Counted from the stretch's first letter, positions 9,001-22,070 are shown. The stretch: 36,498 nucleotides of DNA from Syncephalis plumigaleata (GCA_025201365.1 JAIXMF010000116.1:1-36498); one strand, 5' to 3'. Notes: generated from the sequence alone by a model not told the origin. Numbers and translations are program-made.

Positions 9001-11347
9001 TAACAATGATGATCACGATACGAATGGTATGCAGGATGATAATAGAACAAATTCACAAAAGGATAAAGTGAACGAACAAGATGCCAGTAATGAAGATACT
9101 AGTGAACAGACTATGAAGCAGAAGACACCGGAACAGCAAGCATGGCTATTCTTTCAATTACTACTCGTGTTAGATGTACGACATCCTGATCATATTGCTC
9201 TGGCCACCTCCACCACGATAGCATCATTTAATCAGGCAGCAGCATCTGCATCTACTACCATGCGACGAGGTCGTACATTCTCCAACTTTGATAGTAGTAA
9301 TACTTTCTTAACTGGAAATACATCCACCAATACTGGTAATAATAGCAATCATCATAACAATAGTAATAGTAATAGCAACGGTAACAGCAATAATCATACT
9401 AGTAATACTAGTAATAATAGGAGTAGTAATGATATCATGGTCATGAATTATAATACAATTAGTATGGCAGCCACTACACCTCAGTATAACTCGGTATTGA
9501 TCGATGTTAATAATAGTCGACATGTTACTGAGACATTGAAACTACTAGTTACTATAATTGCGTATAATCCTACATTACGTATTGCAGAACAATTCACGAA
9601 ACTATTACGTTTGTTATTGCCTAATTGTACGGCTAATGATGTGCTATCATCGTCTATCGATGCATTATCACCTGTTATGCGTGATTTCGCTAAACATTCA
9701 AAGTATCTGGCAGGTACTCCTTCGTCGCAGGCTACAGCGTCACCCGTCAATGAGCATCCATCATTGCAATCGACGTTGGCATCCTCGTTGGAAACACGCT
9801 CTATACTGAGTCATCTACCATCTAGTCATCATCATAGTAACAATCATGGTGATGATAATGATAATAAACGTATGGAGAATGATCATATTATTATACGACA
9901 AGAGTTTATTCGTTTATTGGGTATCTACATCGATCACACGGGCCAATTGTCGTGGCGACAAGCGAAGTGTGCCTGTCTCGTTATTAGATCGACGTTGAAG
10001 GACCTAGTATCCGCTAAGGTGGCACATAAAACGGAATGGGTAGGCCAGTTCCTCGATAGTCTAGCGCAAATATCCGATAGATCACTCGTGTTGAGAATAC
10101 TCGAATTCTTCCTACGTCAATTGGCACCCATCTTCGGCAAGCTATTTGTTAGCGCCGATTACAGTGGGCTCATTGACGGATTATCCCGTTTACTCGGTGT
10201 ACACAACTATGGCAATATTCCATTGTTACATGAGTTGATCCTTGATCGTTACGTGCAGCCGATGCTACTCGGTCTTGATCGACATTTGGCAGTACGTGAT
10301 CTCGTCGGTATTACAGGTCGATTGATCGCCGCGCTATTACTGCACAGAGATGCGGATGTGGCCACCGTGCTTGATGGCGTATCACCGCAACTACAATGTC
10401 AACTGCTACCACGTCTATGTACGGCATTGGCACAACTTACCCTTGATAATAATAACAGCAATAATAGCAATAATACTGGTGTACCTAGTCATCATCGTAG
10501 GAATTCAGCTAGATCGACCTCTCTTATATGGCATTATCCATTACAATTGATTGAGACCAACTATATGGCCGTGCTCACCCTGCAATCATCCAAGTTGGCG
10601 AGTGATTCGCGTCATCTCGGCCCTAACGCTAAGCGGGCCAGTTTACTCGCTGTAGGCGGGATGGGCGCAGTGGAAGATGCCACCATGTACACGATGGTGA
10701 GTCAACTCGCCTTATCACTTCGAGTCATTCTACTCGTACTTGGTCGACATCCTCTATTGATGACACCATCCATGCGTCATTGGATTGGTCGTATGGTGCG
10801 TGCGTTCCTTGCCTTCTTCGGTAATTGCTTGACCACGTATGTCGCAACCGATATCAGTTCAACGAGACGTAGTGGCATGCGACCACCCTCACCCGTGCCT
10901 AGTACGAGCAGTAATGGTATGGCACCACATCGTCGTATGCATACCGTAGGACCGATGGCCACCGTTGCTCTTACTGTATGGACATTAAGTGAACAACTAC
11001 TAATGGATAGACATTTAATAATTCCATGTCAATTATTACTACGACAAGTGTTGCAATCGACGATAGATGTTGATTGGTGGCAACCACCTTCTACAACTAC
11101 AGGACCTAATACTAATGGAAATGATGGTTGCTCACTACCATTAGATACTGCTAATGATCATCGACAAGCATTATTAGTATCAACGAGTGGTGGATTAGCA
11201 GAACGATTACACGATACGACGAATAGAGCAATGACACGTATTTATAGTTATCTAGTTGAAGGGTATCGTCCTGATTTTGGTACAATAACTACACGATTGA
11301 ATCAGATACAACAAGATTTAAATATGCTTCGATTAGCGAATGCATAA
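6093..11347 (+). CDS. Large helical-repeat (HEAT/ARM-like) protein, unrecognised
   Basis: Seven exons (6093-6137, 6189-6515, 6569-6649, 6705-6799, 6872-7049, 7112-7503, 7564-11347) join in frame to 1,633 aa with no break. The product is mostly amphipathic helix of the kind seen in HEAT/ARM scaffolds, with a hydrophobic helix near residues 155-170 (PISLFILLIGLLSE). A charged linker lies at about 852-895 and an Asn/Ser-rich low-complexity tract at about 958-995, with shorter Asn tracts near 1335. No signal peptide, kinase, GAP or other catalytic motif is visible. Size and helix content resemble large scaffolds such as the Mon2, UNC80 or Furry classes, but I cannot assign it to any of them. It converges on the histidine kinase gene, 298 bases apart. 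Confidence 0.75.
9319..9430. repeat. AAT/AGC codon-repeat tract (poly-Asn/Ser)
   Basis: In-frame run of AAT, AGT and AGC codons inside the large helical-repeat gene, giving an Asn/Ser-rich loop. Similar but unrelated tracts occur in the histidine kinase gene, suggesting triplet expansion is common in this genome. Confidence 0.75.
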
Positions 11348-11370
11348 TCCATGTAATATAAATATATATG

Positions 11371-11376
11371 AATAAA
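11371..11376 (+). terminator. Putative poly(A) signal of the gene at 6093
   Basis: AATAAA 24 bases after the TAA stop at 11347, in AT-rich DNA of the convergent intergenic region. A minus-strand AATAAA at 11401-11406 could serve the facing histidine kinase gene. Confidence 0.5.
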
Positions 11377-11645
11377 GATCAATATTAATCGTTTAATAGA
11401 TTTATTAAGAGTGAGTAAATGAGTAGAGTAAGAATGAAAGAATGAAGTGCCATTATTTAACAAAATAGGATGATGATGATGATGATCTTAATAAAACAAA
11501 GCAAACAAAGCAAGCAAGCAAGAAAATAAAAGAAATAAACACGCACAAATAGTATAATCATCAATCTATCACTTCAACACATGTACAGAAAGAAATGTGA
11601 TTGTAGTAGTAATAGTAGTAATATGACGCAGATAAATGTATAAAT

Positions 11646-14600
11646 CTACATAGCATCATTTGAACGGTTGGATGAGAATGAATCGGTAATAGGAATGAAT
11701 GATGGAGGTAATGCTGCTGATGATGATACAACTATATCTTTCTCAATAGTAGTGGTGCTCGTAGTAGTAGTACTCGTAGTATTACTAGTAGCAATAGTTG
11801 CGGTAATGGGTGTTGCACTAGTTAATAATGAAGTAGCAGATGTATCTGTACTACTACTACTACTGCTACTGCTACTGCTACTACTATTATTGCCTTCTAA
11901 TAATGGTCCTGTATCATTAGCATCATCTGTAACTTCATCTTCCTCGTCATCCTCATCTTCATCCTCATCCTCTGGACTATCACGTAGGTTGATTCTATCA
12001 CGATAACTGCGTAACACATCAACAGGGAATGGTTTCGTCAAGTATTCCCAGATACCGGCACTCGAGGCACGCGCCTTCAAGTCTTCACTTGTATCCGCGG
12101 TATTCAACACGCATAATGGTTCACGCGGCCAATCTAGTTCACGTAATTGATGGACCGCTTCAATACCGTCAATACCGGGTAGATGGAAATCCATCATAAT
12201 CAAATCGAGCATTTGTGGTGGATCCGATCTACGTAATTGTTTGGCACGCGCCACCGCTTCCTCGCCTGAAGTGGCCGCTAAGCAGTCAAATCCAACTGAC
12301 TCCATACGACGTAATAGTAAACGTAAATTGATGGGATTATCGTCGCAGCATAATGCTAATGGATTAGTGGACTGTGCTGGTGATGCTGCACGCTCACTAT
12401 CTGTACCACTACGTTCACGTCGTGGTTTAGGCGGTACACCCAATGAAGGAATCGAGTGTAACGATGGGGTACCCGTACAAATGTGTGAACCCGACGATAA
12501 TGGTAATGGATTATCCTTGATGTATTCACCATTATTATCAGGTGTACTACTAGCAGTATTAGTAGTGGTAGTATTAATGGCAGTGGCAGTGGCAGTACTA
12601 GCAGACATTATGGTTGATTCATTATGTAATGCTGAAGGTGCAATTGTTGCTCCTGTAAAATAAGAATGACGATCATGAGCAGTGGGAGTGACGGCTGCAC
12701 GACGTGATCCCTAAATATAATAAATATCATAATATCATAATAACATGATTAATTAATTAACTGTATAACAAATGTCCATCACATTTCTTATATGTGAACT
12801 CACCTTTGTGAATGATGAGGCAGATGGTGGACCACTAAGTGCGTATAAACTTGAAGGGCCCTCAAAGTAAGGACACCAATCGGTACAAGCGACAATCGGT
12901 TCCTCAACAGTAGGCGGTGTTGGACAAGTGAACGCCATCATTGAGTTATTGCCGGCATTCATATTGGGATCGAATGCCCATGGCGAGGTTGGTGGTATCG
13001 ATAATCGAAGTTGGCCCGGTGCTGGCGCTGTTCTATTTGAACTAGACGTCATCAGTGCTGCTCTTCTAGGAGAAGTGGCAGCAGTTGTCGTGGCAGTATC
13101 TTCTTTAGACATGGCCAACGCCTTTGCACTTATCATGACTACTTCATCATTTGATCGATTTGTCGTCGTATTACCACTGCTATCATTGTCATGATCATGA
13201 TCATTGTTGTTGTTGTTGATGTTGTTGCTGGCCTGACCATTTGATTGACTAGTTGTTGCTGCTGGACTCACTTCATTTATAGGTGCAAGTGTATCTGCTT
13301 CGATACTAGTGACATCCACTTCCTCCAAGGGTTGTGGTGGTGGTGGTGGTGGTGGTGGTGGTAGTGCCTGCTGAATAGATGGTAGAGATAATTGCTCCAT
13401 AGGACTATCCAATCTATTGCTTATTCCATCGTTGTGAGTAAACTCATCCGGTGACATGGAGGAGCCTGCACTCATAGGGAAGGAAATCCAACTTTGATGA
13501 TGAGCAGAATAGGCATGTCCTATCTCTTCCTCATTATCCGATACAGTCAACCAATTCGACGATATTGCATGTAGACTACGATGTCGTCTATGTCGTCGGG
13601 ATGATCGATGTCCCGATGACGATGACGATGCACCTGGACGTCGTCTTCCTCTACTATCACGTTGTCTTAATAGTGCACCACCATTACTAGTGTTGTGATG
13701 ATTGCCATTAGATTGAAACGAGGCTGATGCTGATGCTGGTGGATTTGATGACGTGGTGGAAGCATTGGCGGTACCTGACAATTTCAACGTATCATCATCA
13801 TCAGCATCTGGACTAGCGCGTGAATCATCTGTATAGATTGAAATAGACGATTTACGTGAATGGCTGGTGGATTGACGACCTTGACTATCCACAGATACAT
13901 TACGTCTATGTCCAGATGGTGCTGAATATTCCGAGTGCATCGAAGTAAATCGGAATTGTTGCATGAATCCTTCGTCGTATGGTATAGATCGATTGAAATA
14001 GGATTGTCCTTCGTTAGCCGATGGTGTTGCGTCATCACGTTTACTACTGGAAGAATTGCGTCGTGTATCGTTGCTACTCGCCAAGAGTGATGTAGTTGCC
14101 AGGTGATGATTATTGCTATCATTGCTTTGATTTCGATTTCGATTTGTTGTATCATGAATGTAGCTACGTGATGCAGCTGTACTATTCTCATTATTCACCG
14201 AAATGTTCGGTAAGGGGCGTAGTGTGGAAAGAGGAGGTGACCACGTAGATGTTAGGCATGATTCGGTATAAGCGCCCGTATTGTGTCCACGAGTCCGTAG
14301 ACGATGTCGACAAAAGTAATCATGCTCGCAGCTTGTGGTATGTATCATATTAGCATCCATATTGGAGTGTGATGATGTTGCCGTCTCTTGATTCGTGTAC
14401 ATCATTTCATTTGAAACGGGAACACTCTGTGGGTGTGCTGGTGGCGACACATTACTCGTTGTATCCACCTCATCGTAAAATGACTTTTCTGCTCCTGCTG
14501 CAGATGTTGTAGATGTTGCAGATATCGCACCTGCTCCTCCAGCTATTGTTGTTGTTGTTGTTTGGCCATGAGTAGTAGAAGATACATGAGTACGATCACG

Positions 14601-16989
14601 TATACTGCTGGAACGTGAAGCAATCAATTCCGATCGTTGATTCAGTCCTCCTCCTAATCTTGCTCCTAATGGTGTGGTGAACATGGAAGATGGCAATACC
14701 ACTTGGAATAGTGTACCATATCCTTTACGTGAACACACTCGAAGTCGGACACCAAGTTGATCGGCGTAGGTTTTAGCGATATACAAACCAAGACCTGTGC
14801 CTCGATAGGGTCGCTCCTAATCAGTACAACAATGAGTATGGCGAGTGTAATTAACTGCATATTATAGAAATGTTGACACTTACTGTAGCACGAGAACTAG
14901 TGGTAAATGGCATCCATACTCCTTTCTTCATAAAATCGGTATCCATACCGCATCCACTGTCCCGTATAGATATAACAATACCATCTTGCGTGTCGTTTAA
15001 TTCATCGTCAAATGTTGGCTTTGATCGTTTAGGTAAATTCGGCTCATTGAATCTAATCTCAGAGGGATGTCGTTTATATCGTTTAGGTTTACCGCCACCT
15101 AACGAGGTGAGTAATCGTTTCCACGAGAAGCGTGACGATAGTGATGTCGCCGATTCTATACTTGATGTCGATCGACTTGATCCACTTCGACTGAGACCGC
15201 AACTAGTGGCAACATCATGGTCGTCATCGTCATCAGCATCAGCATCATGATCATCGTCACCAGTATCATTATTATTGTCATTGCTGTTATTGCTATCGTT
15301 TCTCATAGTGAATCGTCGTGATAGTTCGCTAAATATCGTCGATGACTTATCACGAATATTGTTACTAGTACTAGTACTAGTTGCTGTTGCTGTTGCTGTT
15401 GATGCTGTTGATGTCGTAGTAGTCATAGGAGTAGTAGTCCTTGATCTCGATCGAATAGATGGTCTCTTCGGTACACGTGATATACAAATCCATACACTAC
15501 CATCTACGTGAGCTGTGAATTTAAGCGCATTCGATAAACCGGCTGTTAACACTTTGGTGAGCATTGCACCATCGGTACGAAGTGTTAAGCGATCCAGTCG
15601 AATACTTCGTGTAATACACCGATGTACAGGCACTTTGTCACGACTATGACTATCGGCGATCAGTGCATCCATGGCATTGATGAGTGCCTTCAATGGGAGT
15701 TCGGCATAGATGGGCCGAATCGGTCCACGATGAATGTTGGAGTAGCTCATCACATTCTCTAGGGTTTCGCTTAGTGCTTGCGCGCTCTCCTTCAACGTGT
15801 GATGCCAGTTATTAACTTCCGGTCGTTTCTGTATGACAGATAAATCGGTCGATCGATTTGGCTGGTTCATTTCTCGTAGTACTTCAAGTGCACCAAGAAC
15901 TCCTATAATACGAATACAAATTTGTATTTGTTAGTAAAAAGAAAACAATACAGCATTACTATACTACTACTACTACTACTGCTAGTATCACACAAATAGT
16001 CAACCTACCATGTAAAGGTGTACGTATTTCATGGGAAAGCGACTCGATCAACTCGTTTCGTTGTCGACACGCCGTGGCTAATCGTTGATTCAGTTGACGA
16101 TACCCGTACATGACAAGTAGATGCAGACCGGCACTCGTGCTAACCAGCCACATATCGATTATATTGACATCGCGCATAAACAAATGAGAAAATAGTAGAA
16201 CGGTGGCAAGGAGCAATCCGGCAATTGGTAGTTTAGCAAACGATGTTGGAATGTTAATACTAATTAGCAAACAAGATATTACAATGTCGAATAATGACAA
16301 TCGATCATGACAATAGTTAGTAGTTGCTCGTTTCAATATATATATATATGGCCATTAATTATCGCTACTTACAAATAGAAATAATAGTATATGAGGGTTG
16401 ACTTCTCGCCACCCGCTAGAATTCGAATCCATACGACGATAAGTGCACAGGCTAAACGCCATCTGGATAGTTCCCGTTGACGATATTGATCAAGTTGCTC
16501 CTCGTTATTGGATGATGCACCAAACATATTTGTTCTATCATTATCAAATGCACTATCCCGAGTGGCAGTGGCAGTGGCAGTGGCAGTAGTGTTTCCATCG
16601 TTATTAATGTCGTTCAGTCCCAGAATAGTCTTTAATCTCTTGGTGGGCGATTCGTTAATATGCTCGCCAGGCGCTAGATCTTCTATGTTTAACGTTGAAT
16701 TGGTAATAATGATTTCATCCGTGCAATGAACTACATTATACATTGCCTGTCGAACTATCCCTCTAAACCAGGCAAGATAACCGCCTCGGTAACGGCGACG
16801 TCGCTGTCCCACACCAAATAGTATGTAGTCAACGATATTGGCCAGTGCCATTAGGAAGGGTCTATCCGCTAAAACGATACTGGCCAACGAGGCTAGTAGC
16901 AAGTTCAAGTGCAACACCTCTGATAGCGTTCTACGATTGAGGCCATCAAGCCAGATGAGCAGTTGCTGGCGATAAGCCTCTAAACTCAT
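11646..16989 (-). CDS. Membrane-bound hybrid histidine kinase (HisKA-HATPase-REC)
   Basis: Phosphorelay sensor kinase. Exons 16989-16373, 16259-16009, 15902-14884, 14816-12804 and 12710-11646 join perfectly in frame to 1,654 aa. About five hydrophobic segments occupy residues 21-260, with no PAS or GAF domain visible. HisKA follows, with LSHEIRTPLHG and the phospho-accepting His near 282. The HATPase domain has the N box (LSNALKFT, Asn near 414), G1 (DSGCGMD, near 604), F box (WMPFTTSS) and G2 (GTGLGLYIAK). A low-complexity insert of about 160 residues, rich in Ser/Thr and Asp, lies between the N and G1 boxes. A disordered linker of roughly 700 residues leads to the receiver domain: DD pair in LALCCDDNP, phospho-Asp near 1474 in MMDFHLPGIDG, Lys in YLTKPF near 1526. 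All key residues are present. Partner HPt and response regulator are not in the window. Confidence 0.9.
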
Positions 16990-17867
16990 ATTGAAGTAAT
17001 TGGACGGACAAACGAGCGAGCAAGCGAACGAACGAACGAACAAAGAGAGGCAAATGCGTCAAGTGTATGTATGTGTATGTATGCAAGCTGCTACGGTAGT
17101 GACCGCATCTGCTGCTCCAATAGCAACCACACCAACAGATAAGGTAAATGCTGTGTCCGTGGTTATGACTATCGCTCGTGAAGACACAATAGAAATGCTA
17201 TACTAGAGGAGACAAAGAGACTGCGCGAGGATATAGAATAGTAGTGGTGGTAAGAAGATGGTATAGAGTAAGCGTGGTAATTGTAACAGTGGGAATCGTA
17301 GCAATAGGTAAAATAAAAATTCAACAATGAGAAACCTGTGCGTGTGTGCGTGTGTGCTACAACGATAGTAGTTGTAGTAGATAAAGAAAAGTTACTAATA
17401 TTCGCAATCGCATAAGCTAATTAATACGTAAATTAGCTTACACTATATTGTATATAATTTTAGATAAATAAATAGGTATATATAAGTATATATATCGAAA
17501 TAGAAATAGAAATAGAGAAATAACGCTTATAAGAAATAGATATGAAAAAGTAAGCAACTGACTCAACAGTAGATGGTCGATAAATGTTAAAGAATAATAG
17601 GAAAGACTCTACTACAATGATAGAGAAAATCGTCGATGTTACTATTGATATATAATATATATATATTGAGAATGATAGACCGATTTACGTTAATAGAATA
17701 AAGATCGTTGACAATTATAATTCAATAGTATTGAGAGGGAAAAAAGAGGAGAAATCGACAAAGTAAGTTTCATAGAATTTTACTGCTCTCAATGTGAAAT
17801 AAATAGTGTGGTTGGCGTAGATAAAGGGAAGCTTGTTGTATACAAAATAGTAACCAGCGTAACGCTA

Positions 17868-17893
17868 ACGACGACGACGACGACGACGACGAC
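17868..17893. repeat. GAC trinucleotide microsatellite
   Basis: Eight or more tandem gac units in non-coding DNA. Confidence 0.85.
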
Positions 17894-18931
17894 CCTTCAA
17901 CTTCTTTGTCACTATTGTACTACAAGTATACAGCTTAAAAAAGAAAGAACGAACGAGAGAGAAAGAGAGAGAGAGCGAGAGATGAACAACCACGGTAGGA
18001 CTAGAGCCCCAATACCTGACCAAATAAACGAGTAAGAAGAAGCAGCCGATAAATATCAACAGTCATACATATAGATATATGTACATACACATGTGTACAC
18101 GTACGTGTATGCGCGAGTATGTGTATGTTGCACGTATCCTGCTGACAGTACACACCGAACAAAGCACAATCAACGATGGTTGCTATGGTGTACGTGTTAA
18201 GGTTAAATGATTGCTATTGTTACCATTACACTATTACAAATATTCATGTTCTATTACCATTGTTACTAATAGAATGGTAACTCGTAGATGCTCTCCTTTT
18301 TTTCCTATATAGATTCTACTACTAGTACTACTACTACTTGATTTATCCGAATATCCGTTATTGTCTTTCCCCCATGATAACCATACTGCTAGTGCTAGTA
18401 TTATTGATGTAGCTATTACTCCTACTTTTACGCGCATTCTCACCAATCGTGTTCCTATTCGTACTTGTACCACTATCATTGGTATCATTATGCATGTAGA
18501 TAGAATGATAGAATGATAGAATGGGATAGGATGAGATGGGATGGAATATACGACCGCATATAGGTGCACGTGCCAGTGGTCAATAAGGGGTCAGCGACAT
18601 ATTTGTACGCCCCTAATGGCCATTGCATATCGTCGCAGATAAGTCTGCCGGTCCAGATGGTCGATGGATAAATGTAGTAGGACAATACAGGATGTATGTA
18701 CAACGTACATTCAACAAACCCATGCACATCTCTACTATCATGTACAACATCGTAAGTATAGTGCTCTCTTTGTTTTATCGAATAAATGACTGTATAGTGT
18801 CAATGTATAAAACGAATGTTTCAAGCATTTTACTAAATACATTTATATATATATCTATAGGTTATAGGTTAGTAACAGCTGTTTGTTTATGTACTATGTT
18901 GACAATGTCAACAATATAGTATGATGTGTAT

Positions 18932-18957
18932 GATGTGTGTGTGTGTGCGTGTGTGTG
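18932..18957. repeat. TG dinucleotide microsatellite
   Basis: tgtgtg run with one tgcg interruption, non-coding. Confidence 0.8.
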
Positions 18958-19283
18958 ACCGTGGATTTGTCGTGTCATGTTAAAAAAAGAAAGAGGACCC
19001 GTACAGTAATTTGTACGTGTGCGTGTACGTGTGTGGTAGGGTAGAGTAGACAGTAATGGTGCGTAAGGGAGTAAACCGGTGTAACGTGAAATCAGTCTGT
19101 CAAAGACGACAGTTGCATCAAGGATGAGCAAGAGATATCCATTCTATTAAACAGTTGAATTATATCTGCATGTCTTTTACTAATTAGATGGTGGCATTTA
19201 TTAATTTTATTGATCATGGTATAGTATAGTAAAGAAAGAAGCACGGCTTCTTGAATGTTGATCATCCTACTTCTTGCTATAGC

Positions 19284-21155
19284 CTATCGATCTTTACCTA
19301 GTTCCACCTTTTGACGAAGGGCTCTATCGGCGTTGTAGATGAATGCATCGATTAGACTGGCCACTGTAAAGACACCACCCACAACAGCGCATACACTCGT
19401 CAAAAAGGTAAGGAAGGAGCGATGTGTTTCAGTGTAAATGATAACCATAGGTGAAATATCATAGTTGAAGAAAAGTCCTATTCATGCATAATATATATGC
19501 GTATGTGTATGTGTATATATATGTATGTGTATGTGTATACGTGTGTGGATGCATGAATGCATAGATGCACATAGTATGCAAATAGAAATGCGTTAGTATC
19601 GATGTAAACGGTTGAGATGACGCTCGACATGAATGCATACGCATGTATTTTGAACACGGTCATATTTTAATAAAGGGAAATGAACCGGTGCAACAATACA
19701 TGACGAGACACATTGTCATTGTCATTGTCATGTCATGTCAAATGAATCTAGCGCTGTATATCTCTTACCTGGCAAACTACCGCTAGCTGGTTGTGCATGT
19801 TGTGTGGCCGCATACTGATTCGTGTGGATGGTTGTACCATTGAGGTATACAGCCTTGGTGCCTACAACTTTAATGAAATACTGATAGTCGCACGTATCCT
19901 CTAACAAGTTAAATGAATACAATTGCTTAGCATAATAATGACAACGAATACTTCTATCTATACAACACTACCTGGGCAATCATGCGTGTAGACATCCTTT
20001 GATTGGCCATCAAGTGGATTGATAACGTCATTGATCTTCTCTCCAAATCGAAGTTCGTGTATTTCATGCGAGAAATCGTATTGACGCGACAGATACGGCA
20101 TCAAGTCGTGAACATGCGCACCTGATGACGAGAAAGTGCGACCCAACGCCAAATGGAAATTACCCGCTACTTTACTAACACCTAGTCTACCGTGTAGGTT
20201 ACAGCCCTCCTTCTCTTGTGCCTGCATCTTTTCCGACCAATGCTCTTTAACACACTACATAAATTAACGGACAATGATTAGTAGATTGACATGGGCGAGA
20301 CTAGTATATATCTATATCTATATATATATATGGGCACACACATCAACCACTACTTACTTGTTCTATTTTATCCGTATTGGTAAATGACCATCCCTTACGC
20401 ATGTAAGCATCGCGTACTTCTTCGCAAGTATTACAACAGCCGCTAGGTGGCTTTTCTCCACCATAACAATCGCCGCAGTAATTTGGATCTTTCGCTTTCA
20501 CTAGACCTTGTACACTTTTAGCCGCACCAGTTGTACTATCACCTAGTACTATAGACAATATAGAGTTAATAGTTAACTAATGATTAATGGACAAGCATGT
20601 CATATTTCCTCTCTCTCTCTATATATATATATATCCTTACCATTTTCTTGTTCCTTTTCAATAACATGACCATCGGGACTAAGACGCACCTTGACAATAT
20701 CATGCGATGTATCCGATTGCTCCTCACCCGAGGCATCCATCACATGAATACCCAGCACTAATGACAATTAGTTAAAAGAAAGGAGAAAAGCATAAACATA
20801 AAAGTAATGGATATGCCTACTTACCATAGCAAGGAATCTTGGGTAAGGTAATATTCAATTCAATGTTCAAACGATCTTTACGCGCTCTATCCACAATCAA
20901 TTGCGGCTGAATGGATACTTTCATGTAGTCTCTGAACTCGGATATTAGTAGCATTACCATAATAATACTACTGATGATAGTCACTGGTATCATTGGTAAT
21001 ATGAATGAATACGATATACTCTATTATATCTATCTATCTACAACTAGTAACTTACCAAGTGCTCCCGTCTTTGTACGAATACGAAAGTCATCGAGCGTTT
21101 TAGCAAACGCATCAAAGCGCTGCACATTCTCGAATAGACTTCCTTGCTTACCCAT
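19284..21155 (-). CDS. ERV46: ERV46/ERGIC3 ER-Golgi cargo receptor
   Basis: Erv46 cycles in COPI/COPII vesicles with Erv41 as a cargo receptor between ER and Golgi. Seven exons (21155-21056, 20983-20825, 20757-20641, 20548-20358, 20254-19972, 19900-19769, 19477-19284) join in frame to 391 aa, the usual length. Features in order: short cytosolic N-terminus (DAFAKTLDDFRIRT), first membrane span (VTIISSIIMVMLLIS, about 34-48), a large lumenal domain with the family cysteine motifs YCGDCYG and SGCCNTCEEVRDAY and the block GCNLHGRLGVSKVAGNFHLA, then a second span (FLTSVCAVVGGVFTVASLID) and a short basic tail. Intron 6 is long (291 bases) and TA/TG-rich. Erv41 is not in the window. Confidence 0.95.
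19495..19545. repeat. TATG/TA-rich simple repeat in ERV46 intron 6
   Basis: tatgtgtatgtgtatatatatg-type sequence within the longest ERV46 intron. Its expansion may account for the intron size. Confidence 0.7.
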
Positions 21156-22070
21156 ATTCGTGTTTTAACAAGCAATAAACTTGACGAACAGCCGGTAATA
21201 AATAGGTGTTGCTACACACGTACACACTATACTTTTAGATTGCTTTTTTGATCAAGAAATAGCTAAACGATAGATGGAATCAAAATAGTAGGGTATGTGT
21301 TGATAATGTACCAGTGTATAAAATGTAGATAATCACTGCGTATCAATACCAACAGATGTAGTGACAAGAAAGAGATGTGCTATAAACCGAGTCAATCAAT
21401 TAGTAAGAGCAATGAAACCACAAGAGTGATGATACGTTTAAGGGAAAGAGGAATGAACGGTGGCTAAACGAAAGGACGGAATGTAAAGGCGTAATTGGCA
21501 CAAATAAACAAACGAGCGGTGAGTGAGAGTGTTGAAAACAGCGTAACCTATTTTGAATAGCAATCAATCAATTAATTGATAGGAGATAGAACTTGTCCAT
21601 TCTTAAATGAAATGATTAGCAATAACAGCGAACAAGAGCAGCTTATTGCCATCATCCCTCTCCTATGTCTTTTGTCATTTCATAAGTAATGATATTCAAT
21701 GCATATGGATATACAGAGATGTAACAATGATTAGAATAAAGCATTCATGTCTATGATAAATGTATGATGATTACATGTATTAGTTCGCTGCAAGTTTAGA
21801 GGGTAGCCGATTGAACGGTAATGATATAGACATTTGTACTTTTGTACTAATGGATAGTAGAAAGCAGTCAACTGTACGCTGCATCATTTCATTATTTATT
21901 GGTTATTCGTCGAAAAGTGGCAATGATTGCTAATAGTTGTGTGTTATACTCCTCGTTAAACGTCATAGTTTATTTGATTCTATCTAGTCTATCGTTCCAT
22001 GATCAAATAAGAATAGTTTTCCTCATTTGTTATGAGCGTATCATACGAGTAGTCGTTGAGTGTAGTGGCG
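21156..22070. other. Intergenic, upstream of ERV46
   Basis: About 0.9 kb of AT-rich DNA with no gene I can support. The left part should hold the ERV46 promoter. A minus-strand AATAAA (21895-21900) lies about 170 bases past the stop of the Cys-rich gene and may be its poly(A) signal. Confidence 0.5.

Larger units (their letters stand above)
16990..19283. other. 2.3 kb gene-poor gap with simple repeats
   Basis: Longest gap in the window; most others are under 1 kb. Contents: a CGAA-type run at about 17011-17043 just upstream of the kinase ATG, a GAC run at 17868-17893, a GA-rich purine tract at about 17945-17983, TA-rich stretches near 17650, and a TG run at 18932-18957. Short open frames occur, including a minus-strand one (18234-18569) with a hydrophobic stretch, but none has conserved features, convincing splice sites or family similarity I can recognise. 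It could hold a long 5' leader of the kinase, a non-coding RNA or a small gene; nothing decides between these. Confidence 0.5.

Noticed and set aside
11668-12006. Plus-strand open frame with long Val/Leu runs, resembling a membrane protein
   Set aside because: It is the antisense of Ser-, Thr- and Asp/Glu-codon repeats at the end of the histidine kinase gene, whose minus-strand frame carries the receiver domain.
17988-18035. Possible first exon (MNNHGRTRAPIPDQINE followed by GTAAGA)
   Set aside because: A join to the next plausible acceptor gives only a short meaningless tail; nothing downstream forms a gene.
18234-18569. Minus-strand 111-codon frame with a hydrophobic helix as a real gene
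   Set aside because: No family similarity, many nearby simple repeats, no supporting splice or poly(A) signals; kept only as a note in the gap.
18932-18957. TG-rich tract as telomeric or CRISPR-like repeat
   Set aside because: Plain dinucleotide microsatellite; no regular spacers and no telomere motif such as TTAGGG arrays anywhere in the window.
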